Shown here: positions 1 through 4,760 of the stretch, piece by piece
Layout: every line of letters begins with the position of its first letter
Position numbering within the stretch: position 1 is the stretch's first letter
Assembly: GCA_019418605.1 (NCBI GenBank)
Contig: DYBN01000007.1
Span: forward strand, 1 to 5,714
Source of the DNA: Sutterella sp.
Lineage (GTDB): Bacteria; Pseudomonadota; Gammaproteobacteria; Burkholderiales; Burkholderiaceae_F
DNA length: 5,714 nt
Reading direction: 5' to 3'
Made by a program: the position numbers and the translations under genes
The notes under the pieces: generated by a model
Database searches by the model: none
Seen by the model: the letters and a program-made list of their open reading frames with translations, nothing else
Told to the model about the DNA's origin: nothing

Positions 1-9
1 AAAAGCGGG

Positions 10-234
10 TCAAGAATACGCGTCCAAAGTGGGGCAATTCTCGCGTCCGCCAACAGCAGGGGCGCTGTCCGGGGCCGCGTCGTTCACATTGAGTTCCTTG
101 AAGCGGCGCACGAGGGTGGTTTGCGAGGGAAAGGGGCCTTTGCTCCTGCACTCGGCGACAAAGTCTTTAAGTGACAGGCCCGATGCGCGGAAGCTCTCAT
201 AGAGCTGCCGCCAGTTGAGTTCGATTCTGCTCAT
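10..234 (-). CDS. Small IS-associated-type protein (SGLS motif, HTH-like), 74 aa
   Basis: A 74-residue protein. Its N-terminal half carries the pattern W-x2-L-x3-F-x2-SGLS-x3-F (W8 to F25), which resembles the start of small TnpA/Orf1 proteins of IS66-like elements and other transposase-linked helix-turn-helix proteins. A second short basic segment (TTLVRRFKEL, about residues 39-48) could be a recognition helix. The ATG at 234 is preceded on the minus strand by GAGG with five bases of spacing, so this start is well supported. The C-terminal 25 residues look disordered. The gene reads toward the left window edge, so any partner transposase would lie outside. No IS terminal repeat was found beside it. 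The family assignment rests on motif resemblance only; it could equally be an unrelated small DNA-binding protein or the remnant of a longer gene. Confidence 0.5.
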   Translation of the reverse strand: MSRIELNWRQLYESFRASGLSLKDFVAECRSKGPFPSQTTLVRRFKELNVNDAAPDSAPAVGGRENCPTLDAYS

Positions 235-242
235 GGAAACCT

Positions 243-266
243 CGGATACGGCGGTGTGTGTATCCG
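243..266. promoter_or_regulatory. Inverted repeat upstream of the small HTH-like gene (possible operator or hairpin)
   Basis: Perfect 7-bp arms CGGATAC (243-249) and GTATCCG (260-266) are separated by 10 bp. The inner edge touches the GAGG ribosome binding site of the minus-strand gene starting at 234. This could be a protein operator or an mRNA hairpin; no convincing promoter hexamers were found around it. The rest of 267-402 shows nothing else that I can support. Confidence 0.35.
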
Positions 267-414
267 GGTTTTAGCAACTGCTGGGAAAGGGCGTTTTCAG
301 CTATGGGGAACTTACTGTGAAACAACATGGAACGTTGAGAAACAAAGTCAGTCCTCTTCGGTAAACTTTACTCGTTGCGAGTTCTTCGCGCCAAAAGAAA
401 GGATGACAATCGTA

Positions 415-630
415 ATGGCCAGCGCCTTTTTGACAGGGCTTTTTGATGGCATGGGCATCGCCCGGTATGCGTTCGATCCGCCTTTGGTCTCCACCGAAAT
501 TCCTCCGGAGGTTCTTGAGCCTACCTATAGGCCGGCCGACGAGGATCAAAAAAACATCCAGAGGTACTTTGACAAGGCCATTGCCCATGCAGAAGAAGAA
601 GTTTCCGCCAGAACCAAAACCGATCGCTAA
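415..630 (+). CDS. Hypothetical protein, 71 aa, overlapping the DUF2335 gene
   Basis: Not recognised. An open frame with a 71-residue product beginning MASAFLTG. An in-frame ATG four codons upstream (403) is also possible, but AAAGGA at 398-403 is better placed for the ATG at 415. The open frame extends back to 256, but that part has no ribosome binding site. The N-terminus is mildly hydrophobic, the middle is Pro/Glu-rich (EIPPEVLEP), and the end is a charged helix (about residues 45-66). The last 44 bases overlap the start of the next gene in another frame, which suggests translational coupling. It has no domain I can name. Because it abuts a decayed gene it may itself be a fragment. Confidence 0.4.
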   Translation: MASAFLTGLFDGMGIARYAFDPPLVSTEIPPEVLEPTYRPADEDQKNIQRYFDKAIAHAEEEVSARTKTDR

Positions 631-1063
631 TGCTGTCGCTGCAACTTCCGGTCCCGGCCCTCAAGTGGTAGCCACCCAAAAGTCGGAAGCTTTTGCCGGG
701 CCTCTTCCTCATCCGGAAACCCTGCAACAGTATGAAAAAATCCTCCCGGTCTGGCAGAAAGAATCGTATCGATGGCAGAAGCAGAGCAACGGGCTCGGCT
801 TGACTCTGTAAAGAAAGACTCCGAGGCCAAGGCCCGCCTACTGGAGATCGCAGACTCTGAAAGCAACTCTAATCAGAAGATGACAACCAGGGGGCAATGG
901 ATCGGTGCCGCGGTCACGTTCCTATGCATCTTCGCTGCTGCTTTCTTCGCTTGGTTAGGAAAGAGCGACACAATCGTCGTGTGCTTCCTCGCGGTCCCGA
1001 CTGCATCTTTGATCGCAGCCTTCTTCCCGAGGGGTAAAGGGACAAAGACAAAAAATAGCTATG

Positions 1064-1085
1064 GCCGCCTCCGGGCGGCTTTTTT
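1064..1085 (+). terminator. Rho-independent terminator after the DUF2335 gene
   Basis: GCCGCC (1064-1069), loop TCCG, GGCGGC (1074-1079), followed by six T (1080-1085). It lies inside the read-through tail of the DUF2335 open frame, which is one reason to think that the native stop was just before it. Confidence 0.8.
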
Positions 1086-1101
1086 CATATGTACTGACAG
1101 C

Positions 1102-1124
1102 CTCGCAGATGCGGGTTTTTTTTT
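1102..1124 (+). terminator. Second, tandem terminator
   Basis: CTCGC (1102-1106), loop AGAT, GCGGG (1111-1115), with one G-U pair, followed by nine T (1116-1124). It backs up the first terminator and ends 14 bp before the left end of the insertion sequence, so it would also shield the transposase from upstream transcription. Confidence 0.65.
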
Positions 1125-1138
1125 ATGGGTTTGACCAT

Positions 1139-1162
1139 GGGGTGCAGATAAAAAACATTGGT
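1139..1162 (+). repeat. Left terminal inverted repeat of the ISKra4 element
   Basis: Starts GGGGTGCAGATAA and ends CATTGGT. Compared with the right end it differs at position 7, at positions 14-17 (AAAA versus TTTT) and at position 19. The similarity does not extend outward of 1139. Confidence 0.8.
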
Positions 1163-1186
1163 AAATAGCTCTTGATCGGCTATACT
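1158..1186 (+). promoter_or_regulatory. Transposase promoter (sigma-70 type)
   Basis: A -35 TTGGTA (1158-1163) and -10 TATACT (1181-1186) are exactly 17 bp apart. The -35 box overlaps the inner edge of the left inverted repeat, so transposase bound there could repress its own transcription. Predicted start near 1193, giving a leader of about 20 bases before the ATG at 1214. Confidence 0.65.
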
Positions 1187-1213
1187 TCCCTCAGTACCAG
1201 GAGGGAGCCTGTC

Positions 1214-1498
1214 ATGACCGACAAGTCGCTTGAAACCTCTCGAGTTGAACGGTTGATTGACGAGTTCAAGAGCAAGTTCGAGGCCAGAACCAAGGACCCG
1301 GATAATTTCTTGACAATGTCTGAATTGGAACAGCTCTGGGGAGATTTGGAGCAAAACACCAAAGTTGTATATTCGGACATGGTTCGGTCAATGTTGGCCA
1401 AGGTCAACGAGAAAGAACTTGTTCGCAAAAAAAAACGGCGTACGCCTCGCAAGGCATCAAGCTGCGCACCAACAGGCGAGCCAGCAAAGAATTCCTGA
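1214..1498 (+). CDS. ISKra4 ORF1 product (unshifted reading), 94 aa
   Basis: Translation that does not shift at the A run continues through a Lys/Arg-rich tail (RKKKRRTPRK) and stops at TGA 1496-1498. The product would be the transposase N-terminal region alone, rich in charged helices. In IS elements with two frames such short products often act as DNA-binding regulators; whether this one does is inference. An in-frame ATG at 1172 lies inside the promoter and has no ribosome binding site, so 1214 is preferred. Confidence 0.55.
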   Translation: MTDKSLETSRVERLIDEFKSKFEARTKDPDNFLTMSELEQLWGDLEQNTKVVYSDMVRSMLAKVNEKELVRKKKRRTPRKASSCAPTGEPAKNS

Positions 1499-2646
1499 CG
1501 CTTCGCGGCAAGGTTCTTCTCTCGCGCAACATCCTGATTCCTGCGGACCAGGAGTCAGCCCGCAAGCTCAAGGAGCTTCACGGCTGCAAAAGCGTCGCTC
1601 CGCTCGACGAATACATCGGCATTGCGGCTTTGCCCTTCAAGATGTCCGTGGAACTCATGCTTGAGTGCGCCTACTGGGCGCAGAACCAGAGTTCCTACCA
1701 AGCGGCTGAAGAGACTATCAAGCGCATCTTCGGGCTCAGCATCAACGACGACACCATCCGTTTCGTCACAAACGAGATCGGACGAATCGTTTTTGAAAAT
1801 GACTGTCGGCAAGCCGAGAAGGCTCTCGCGCAATACGATGCCTGCAGAATTTCCTTTCCACGCAACCGTAACGGCGTTCTCTACATTGAGCTTGACGGCG
1901 CCGCGCTCAACACGCGCCACCGCAACGACGAGGGCTCCTCATGGCGCGAAAACAAGCTCGGCATCGTCTTCTCTTCGAACGACATCCGTTACTACCGCCA
2001 CAGCAAAAGCGGGCAACTCCAGCACCGGCTCGAGCGGCGGGAATATGTGGCCTATCTTGGCGGCGTCACAGAATTTAAAAAACATTTGCTGCGCTGTGCG
2101 CTGAGAAACGGATACGGCAAATTTAAAAAGACCGTCGTTCTGAGCGACGGAGCAACTTGGATTGCCAGGCCCGCCCAAGAACTGTTCCCCGGGGCCATTC
2201 ACATTCTGGACTTTTTCCACCTTTGCGAGAATGTTTACTCGTACGCCAAGGAGTTGTTTGGCCTCGACGAGAAAAAGTACACGCCGTGGGCCGAGCGCAT
2301 CTGCAAAATGCTCCGCGAGGGCCGCAGCGCCGCAGTCTTGCAGGAGCTGGAGGCTCGGCCTCTGCCAAAAGAGCGAAAATGCGTGGACCTGCCCCGCTAC
2401 ATCAAGTTCCATCAGGACCACATCGACTATCCCTCCTACGTCAAGCAGGGGCTGTTCATCGGCAGCGGGGCCATTGAAAGCGGCAACAAGGTGGTTTTGC
2501 AACGCAGGCTCAAGCAGGCAGGCATGCGTTGGGAGCCTGAAACGGCTCAATACCTGCTGACTTTGAAATCAAAAGTCGAAAGCGGTTTATGGGAGACGGA
2601 AGTCGTACCCTTGGTTCGGGAGCACTACGCTACGAAACCCGTCTAA
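1214..2646 (+). CDS. ISKra4-family DDE transposase, expressed through a -1 frameshift
   Basis: ATG 1214 has an excellent ribosome binding site (AGGAGGGAG, 1199-1207, six bases away). The first 74 codons run in one frame to a run of nine A (1427-1435). The other frame is open from before that run to TAA at 2644-2646. A -1 shift there gives one protein of about 477 residues, usual for ISKra4 transposases. The fused product has an acidic/helical N-terminal part, a middle region leading into MSVELMLECAYWAQNQSSY, then the RNase H-like catalytic core. The probable DDE triad is D228 (IELDGA), D312 (LSDGATWI) and E422 (GSGAIES). The C-terminus carries the RLKQAGMRW signature. It catalyses movement of the surrounding element. 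No internal stop or damage is visible apart from the frame change, so it may be active if frameshifting occurs. A TTG at 1630 opens a 338-residue frame but has no ribosome binding site and would lack the conserved upstream part. Confidence 0.85.
1427..1435 (+). promoter_or_regulatory. A9 slippery sequence for -1 frameshifting or transcript slippage
   Basis: Codons CGC-AAA-AAA-AAA-CGG: nine A in the ORF1 frame, containing the classic A-AAA-AAA heptamer. The transposase core continues in the -1 frame. Immediately downstream GGCGTACGCC (1437-1446) and GCCT/AGGC (1444-1447 with 1452-1455) can form only short alternative stems. No strong upstream Shine-Dalgarno stimulator was seen. A run of nine A also permits slippage by RNA polymerase. 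Confidence 0.6.
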
Positions 2647-2647
2647 A

Positions 2648-2671
2648 ACCAAAGAAAATTATCTACACCCC
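2648..2671 (-). repeat. Right terminal inverted repeat of the ISKra4 element
   Basis: Read on the minus strand it starts GGGGTGTAGATAA at 2671 and ends CTTTGGT at 2648, matching the left end at 18 of 24 positions. It begins two bases after the transposase stop codon. Confidence 0.8.
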
Positions 2672-2697
2672 GGAAATGCTGAGAAACGTCAGGAAAC

Positions 2698-2720
2698 AAA
2701 AAAGCCCCGAAACTCGGGGC
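2698..2720 (-). terminator. Terminator of tRNA-Leu (strong on the minus strand)
   Basis: On the minus strand GCCCCGA, loop GTT, TCGGGGC, then six T (2703-2698). Three A-T pairs extend the stem at its base. On the plus strand only three T follow, so it is chiefly a minus-strand terminator, 48 bases past the tRNA 3' end. It could weakly stop transcription leaving the insertion sequence as well. Confidence 0.8.
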
Positions 2721-2768
2721 TTTCATGTGACTGCCTGAAACAATGCGGAACTTCAGGAAACCTAGTCG

Positions 2769-2859
2769 TGGTGCGGAAGGTCGGGCTCGAACCGACACGC
2801 CTTATGTATTCGGCGTCAGGACCTAAACCTGATGCGTCTACCAGTTTCGCCACTCCCGC
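2769..2859 (-). tRNA. tRNA-Leu, anticodon UAG, CCA end encoded
   Basis: The minus strand folds into a class II (long variable arm) tRNA. The acceptor strands GCGGGAG and CTTCCGC pair with one G-U. The D-loop region contains GGTAGACGC. The anticodon stem TCAGG/CCTGA encloses loop TTTAGGT, so the anticodon is UAG and it reads CUA leucine codons (with wobble, other CUN). The T arm carries GGTTCGAGCCC. The sequence continues as discriminator A followed by CCA (2771-2769), so the CCA end is genome-encoded. The gene lies 38 bp downstream of the UreE-like gene on the same strand. Its 3' side faces the accessory DNA, a common integration target for mobile elements, but no second copy of its 3' end is visible in this window. 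Confidence 0.97.
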
Positions 2860-2874
2860 CTCAAAAGAGCGTGC

Positions 2875-2880
2875 ATTCTA
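2875..2880 (-). promoter_or_regulatory. Probable -10 box of tRNA-Leu
   Basis: TAGAAT on the minus strand, placed so that transcription would begin about nine bases before the mature tRNA. A matching -35 is poor: at 17-bp spacing the hexamer is GGATGA, overlapping the stop codon region of the upstream gene. Read-through from that gene is also possible since no terminator lies between them. Confidence 0.4.
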
Positions 2881-2897
2881 ACTCAAAATAGGTAGGC

Positions 2898-3770
2898 TCA
2901 TCCTTCCTTTTTGCCGCCGCCGCATTCGCCCTCGCCGTGATGGTGGTGGCCGCCGCAGCCGCATTCGCCATCTTCGTGATGATGGCCGCTGCCGCAGCAA
3001 CACTCGCCCTCATCGTGGTGATGGTGATGCCCGCCGCAGCCGCATTCGCCATCTTCGTGATGATGGCCGCCGCCGCAGCAGCACTCGCCCTCATCGTGAT
3101 GATGGTGGCCCCCGCAGCCGCATTCACCTTCTTCGTGATGGTGGCCGCCGCCGCAGCAACACTCGCCCTCATCGTGGTGATGGTGATGTCCTCCGCAGCC
3201 GCATTCACCTTCTTCGTGATGATGGCTGCCGCCGCAGCAGCACCCGTCCTCATCGTGGTGATGGTGATGGCCTCCGCAGCCGCAACCCTCGCCGTGGCCG
3301 TGGTGGTGACCGTTTCCGCCGCAGCCGCATCCGCAGCCGCCGTGGCGGGGCAGGGGCACGGGAATGAAGGGCTCATGGGCTTCGGTGACGGAGAGGCCGA
3401 CGTTTTCAAGAAGCTGGCGCAGCTGCTCAATGGCGACGACGGCAAAGCCGTCTTCGGTCGGCGCAACGCGAAGACCGCGGGCGGAGAAGGCGTAGACGGC
3501 CTCCTGCATGAGAGAGGCTTCGCCCGTCACCTTGAGAATATCCTCGGGTGCGGCCTCAATCTTGTAGAAGCCTCCTTTCTCGTCGACCAGAATGTCCCCC
3601 ACTTCGAGAGGGCGCACCTCTCCCAGGGCGTTTTCAACCGTCTCACCGGCGGCCGTGAACGTCTCCGGGAGTTTGACGCGCTCGGCCATCGTGAGCGCAA
3701 TGCTCTTTGCGCGGTCCACGATGCTCTGAGCCGGGGCGCTGTCAAGCGAAAGGAGTTTGGTGATTCGCAT
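2898..3770 (-). CDS. Orphan UreE-like metallochaperone with very long repetitive His/Cys tail, 290 aa
   Basis: Residues about 30-137 follow the urease accessory protein UreE fold by pattern: ERVKLPE, then PLEVGDILVDEKGGFYKI, AAPEDILKV, a helix at AVYAF, and a C-terminal stretch EQLRQLLENVGLSV ending in PFIP (UreE: LDDMLRQFGLTV and PFEPE). UreE is a dimeric cytosolic protein that delivers nickel to urease. Here the usual GNRH metal-site motif reads SARG, and the domain has no His or Cys before H132. Residues 143-290 form a tail of Gly, His, Cys, Asp and Glu with about 40 His and 26 Cys, organised as repeats of CGCGG-H(4-5)-DEGE followed by CCCGGG-HHH-E(E/D)GE. UreE tails are normally a few His near the end, so this is far longer. 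No signal peptide is seen. No urease genes are present in the window. The start ATG 3770 has only a weak AGGA 14 bases upstream. Likely role, by inference: nickel or other soft-metal storage/chaperoning. Confidence 0.78.
   Translation of the reverse strand: MRITKLLSLDSAPAQSIVDRAKSIALTMAERVKLPETFTAAGETVENALGEVRPLEVGDILVDEKGGFYKIEAAPEDILKVTGEASLMQEAVYAFSARGLRVAPTEDGFAVVAIEQLRQLLENVGLSVTEAHEPFIPVPLPRHGGCGCGCGGNGHHHGHGEGCGCGGHHHHHDEDGCCCGGSHHHEEGECGCGGHHHHHDEGECCCGGGHHHEEGECGCGGHHHHDEGECCCGGGHHHEDGECGCGGHHHHHDEGECCCGSGHHHEDGECGCGGHHHHGEGECGGGKKEG
2922..3284 (-). repeat. In-frame tandem repeats encoding the metal-binding tail (about 4.5 units of 78-81 bp)
   Basis: Protein residues 163-189, 190-216, 217-242 and 243-269 are successive 26-27-residue units, followed by a half unit at 270-282. 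Each has a CGCGG-poly-His-DEGE half and a CCC-poly-His-E(E/D)GE half. Unit length varies only by one His codon, and substitutions are conservative (Glu/Asp, Gly/Ser), so the frame is under selection. Such DNA can expand or contract by slippage. The low-complexity composition keeps other frames open here by chance. Confidence 0.9.
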
Positions 3771-3857
3771 AGTTTTCTTTAATTCCTAAATCGTCTGGGA
3801 AAAGCCGTCGTTTCCTCGTCATAAGCGCGCAAACCACGGCCTCGTATGGAGATGGTC

Positions 3858-3888
3858 CGGATATTGTAGGGAGCTTGACAATATTCCG
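3858..3888. promoter_or_regulatory. Dyad between dmsB and the UreE-like gene (possible operator)
   Basis: ATATTGT (3861-3867) and ACAATAT (3878-3884) form a perfect 7-bp inverted repeat with a 10-bp spacer. The symmetry continues outward as CGG (3858-3860) and CCG (3886-3888) with one extra base on one side. It lies about 90-120 bp upstream of the UreE-like start, a plausible place for a regulator site. No convincing promoter with correct spacing was found on either strand. The regulator cannot be named from the sequence. The wider stretch 3771-4124 contains no gene that I can support. Confidence 0.35.
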
Positions 3889-3977
3889 CCGAGGTCCGCA
3901 TGCGGCATCCGGGCAAACCCTAGGGTGCGAAACGGCACGCAGAGGCGTCGAGCCCGGCGAGTCCGCGCCCGGGCCGC

Positions 3978-4017
3978 AAAAAACCGCCGGCAGGCATCCA
4001 AAAACACCGGCCGGCGG
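3978..4017 (-). terminator. Terminator of the dmsAB operon
   Basis: On the minus strand CCGCCGGC (4017-4010) and GCCGGCGG (3991-3984) form a perfect 8-bp GC stem around an 18-base loop, followed by six T (3983-3978). It lies 107 bases after the dmsB stop. It implies that the operon ends with dmsB and that the UreE-like gene is transcribed separately. Confidence 0.7.
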
Positions 4018-4124
4018 CACAGGGCGCCTTGAGGGCGCACAAAGTTTTGCCGCCCGATCGTCTCCACGCTTTAAAGAGCAGGGCTCTCTTTTGCCGAAGA
4101 CTTTCGGGCGAGGCCGTCAAAGGC

Positions 4125-4748
4125 CTATCTGTCGGCGCCGAAAACCGTTCCGCTCGTGTCGCCCACGGGTTTGGCGCTGCGCGGCGCGCGCACCAAAAGG
4201 TTGGGCTTGGTGATCGAGGGATCAGGGAGCGGCGCAATGTGCTTTGTCTCGGCCGAGAGTTTCATGAGATCCTTCATTTCGCCAAAGGCGATGGCTCTCT
4301 GCGGGCAGGCCTCGACGCAGGCCGGCTTGAGTCCCTTTTCAAGGCGGTCGGCGCAGGCGTTGCACTTGGTCATCTTTTTGGCCGCAGAGTCAAGTTGCGG
4401 GGCGTGATAGGGACAGGCCTTGGCGCACATGCCGCAGCCGATGCACTTGTCGCGGTCAATGAGAACGAGGCCGTCCTCGGCGCGCTTGAAGTGGGCCTTG
4501 GTCGGGCAGACCTTGACGCAGGCCGGGTCGGTGCACTCGTTGCAGCTTACCGATACATAGTAGGCAAAGGCGTCGGTGTGCCAGGCGCCGCTTGCGCGGT
4601 CCTGCCGCCAGGAGCCGCCCTCGTAGCACAGGACGTGACGAAAATGCATGCCGACGGGCAGGTTGTTCTTGTCCTGGCAGGCCACTTCGCAGGTTCTGCA
4701 TCCGGTGCAGCGCGCCGCGTCGATCCAAAATCCATACTGCTTGCTCAT
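4125..4748 (-). CDS. dmsB: DmsB: Fe-S electron-transfer subunit of DMSO reductase family enzyme, 207 aa
   Basis: A complete 207-residue ferredoxin-like subunit that passes electrons from the quinol-oxidising side to the molybdenum catalytic subunit. Sixteen cysteines are arranged for four [4Fe-4S] clusters: C14-x2-C17-x2-C20-x3-C24; C69-x2-C72-x4-C77-x3-C81; C102-x2-C105-x2-C108-x3-C112; C129-x2-C132-x11-C144-x3-C148. The opening QYGFWIDAARCTGC and the C-terminal PLPDPSITKPN and PVGDTSG segments closely match E. coli DmsB, and the length is the same class. C102 opens the third CxxCxxC motif as in E. coli. ATG 4748 has GGGAGAGA just upstream and follows the dmsA stop by 12 bases, so the two are cotranscribed. 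No signal peptide: as in the family, it would travel with DmsA. A tetrathionate, selenate or other S/N-oxide reductase paralogue cannot be excluded. Confidence 0.95.
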   Translation of the reverse strand: MSKQYGFWIDAARCTGCRTCEVACQDKNNLPVGMHFRHVLCYEGGSWRQDRASGAWHTDAFAYYVSVSCNECTDPACVKVCPTKAHFKRAEDGLVLIDRDKCIGCGMCAKACPYHAPQLDSAAKKMTKCNACADRLEKGLKPACVEACPQRAIAFGEMKDLMKLSAETKHIAPLPDPSITKPNLLVRAPRSAKPVGDTSGTVFGADR

Positions 4749-4760
4749 TTTGTCTCTCCC

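Larger units (their letters stand above)
587..1134 (+). pseudogene. DUF2335-type membrane protein gene, frame-broken
   Basis: Two frames together spell a DUF2335 protein. Frame A starts at ATG 587 (AAGG nine bases upstream) and contains a GPLPHPE-x-L-x2-YEKILP segment. Frame B continues with GLAERIVSMAEAEQ, a charged helix, then RGQW and two hydrophobic segments (about residues 104-124 and 129-147 of the joined protein). This order of GPLP/YE/ILPG/MAE and C-terminal membrane hairpin is what I know of DUF2335, a family of unknown function. Joining the halves needs one extra base near 748 (CCGGT to CCGGGT); a -1 slip on A6 at 735-740 also joins them but turns IL into NP. Frame B alone is open from ATG 772 to a stop at 1132-1134. 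It reads through a terminator, and one extra A at 1050-1055 would give an immediate TAG at 1056-1058. Likely a decayed gene or sequencing errors; the 772-1134 part might still be translated. Confidence 0.65.
1139..2671 (+). mobile_element. ISKra4-family insertion sequence, 1533 bp
   Basis: Bounded by imperfect terminal inverted repeats that both begin GGGGTG(C/T)AGATAA and share TTGGT further in (18 of 24 positions identical). It contains a promoter, ribosome binding site and a DDE transposase filling the interior; the stop codon ends two bases from the right repeat. Family call is from the transposase: the SDGA-W-I region, the GSGAIES motif and RLKQAGMRW near the C-terminus are typical of ISKra4. 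The flanks (…TTGACCAT left, GGAAATGC… right) show no target duplication, so it inserted without one, has since recombined, or the exact ends differ by a few bases. Confidence 0.85.

Noticed and set aside
1939..2550. A 203-residue minus-strand frame inside the transposase
   Set aside because: It is antisense to a well-conserved DDE core and shows no recognisable motif.
1630..2646. TTG at 1630 as the true transposase start
   Set aside because: It has no ribosome binding site, and the frame continues open upstream with transposase-like sequence back to the A9 run.
1129..2681. Target-site duplication of the insertion sequence
   Set aside because: The bases next to the two ends do not match over 8-9 bp, even allowing small shifts of the ends.
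2922..3284. Regular repeats that might suggest a CRISPR array
   Set aside because: The units are contiguous, codon-periodic and without unique spacers; they encode protein repeats.
2898..3770. Part of a urease operon
   Set aside because: Neighbours are tRNA-Leu on one side and a terminator plus dmsAB on the other; no other urease gene is visible.
2937..3782. A 281-residue plus-strand Ala/Val/Met-rich frame and a 201-residue Ala/Thr-rich minus frame over the repeats
   Set aside because: Both are low-complexity shadows of the His/Cys repeat, which matches a known fold at its N-terminus in the chosen frame.
3875..3880. TTGACA on the plus strand as a -35 box
   Set aside because: At 17-bp spacing the would-be -10 is GCATGC, and no plus-strand gene lies downstream; the bases belong to the dyad.
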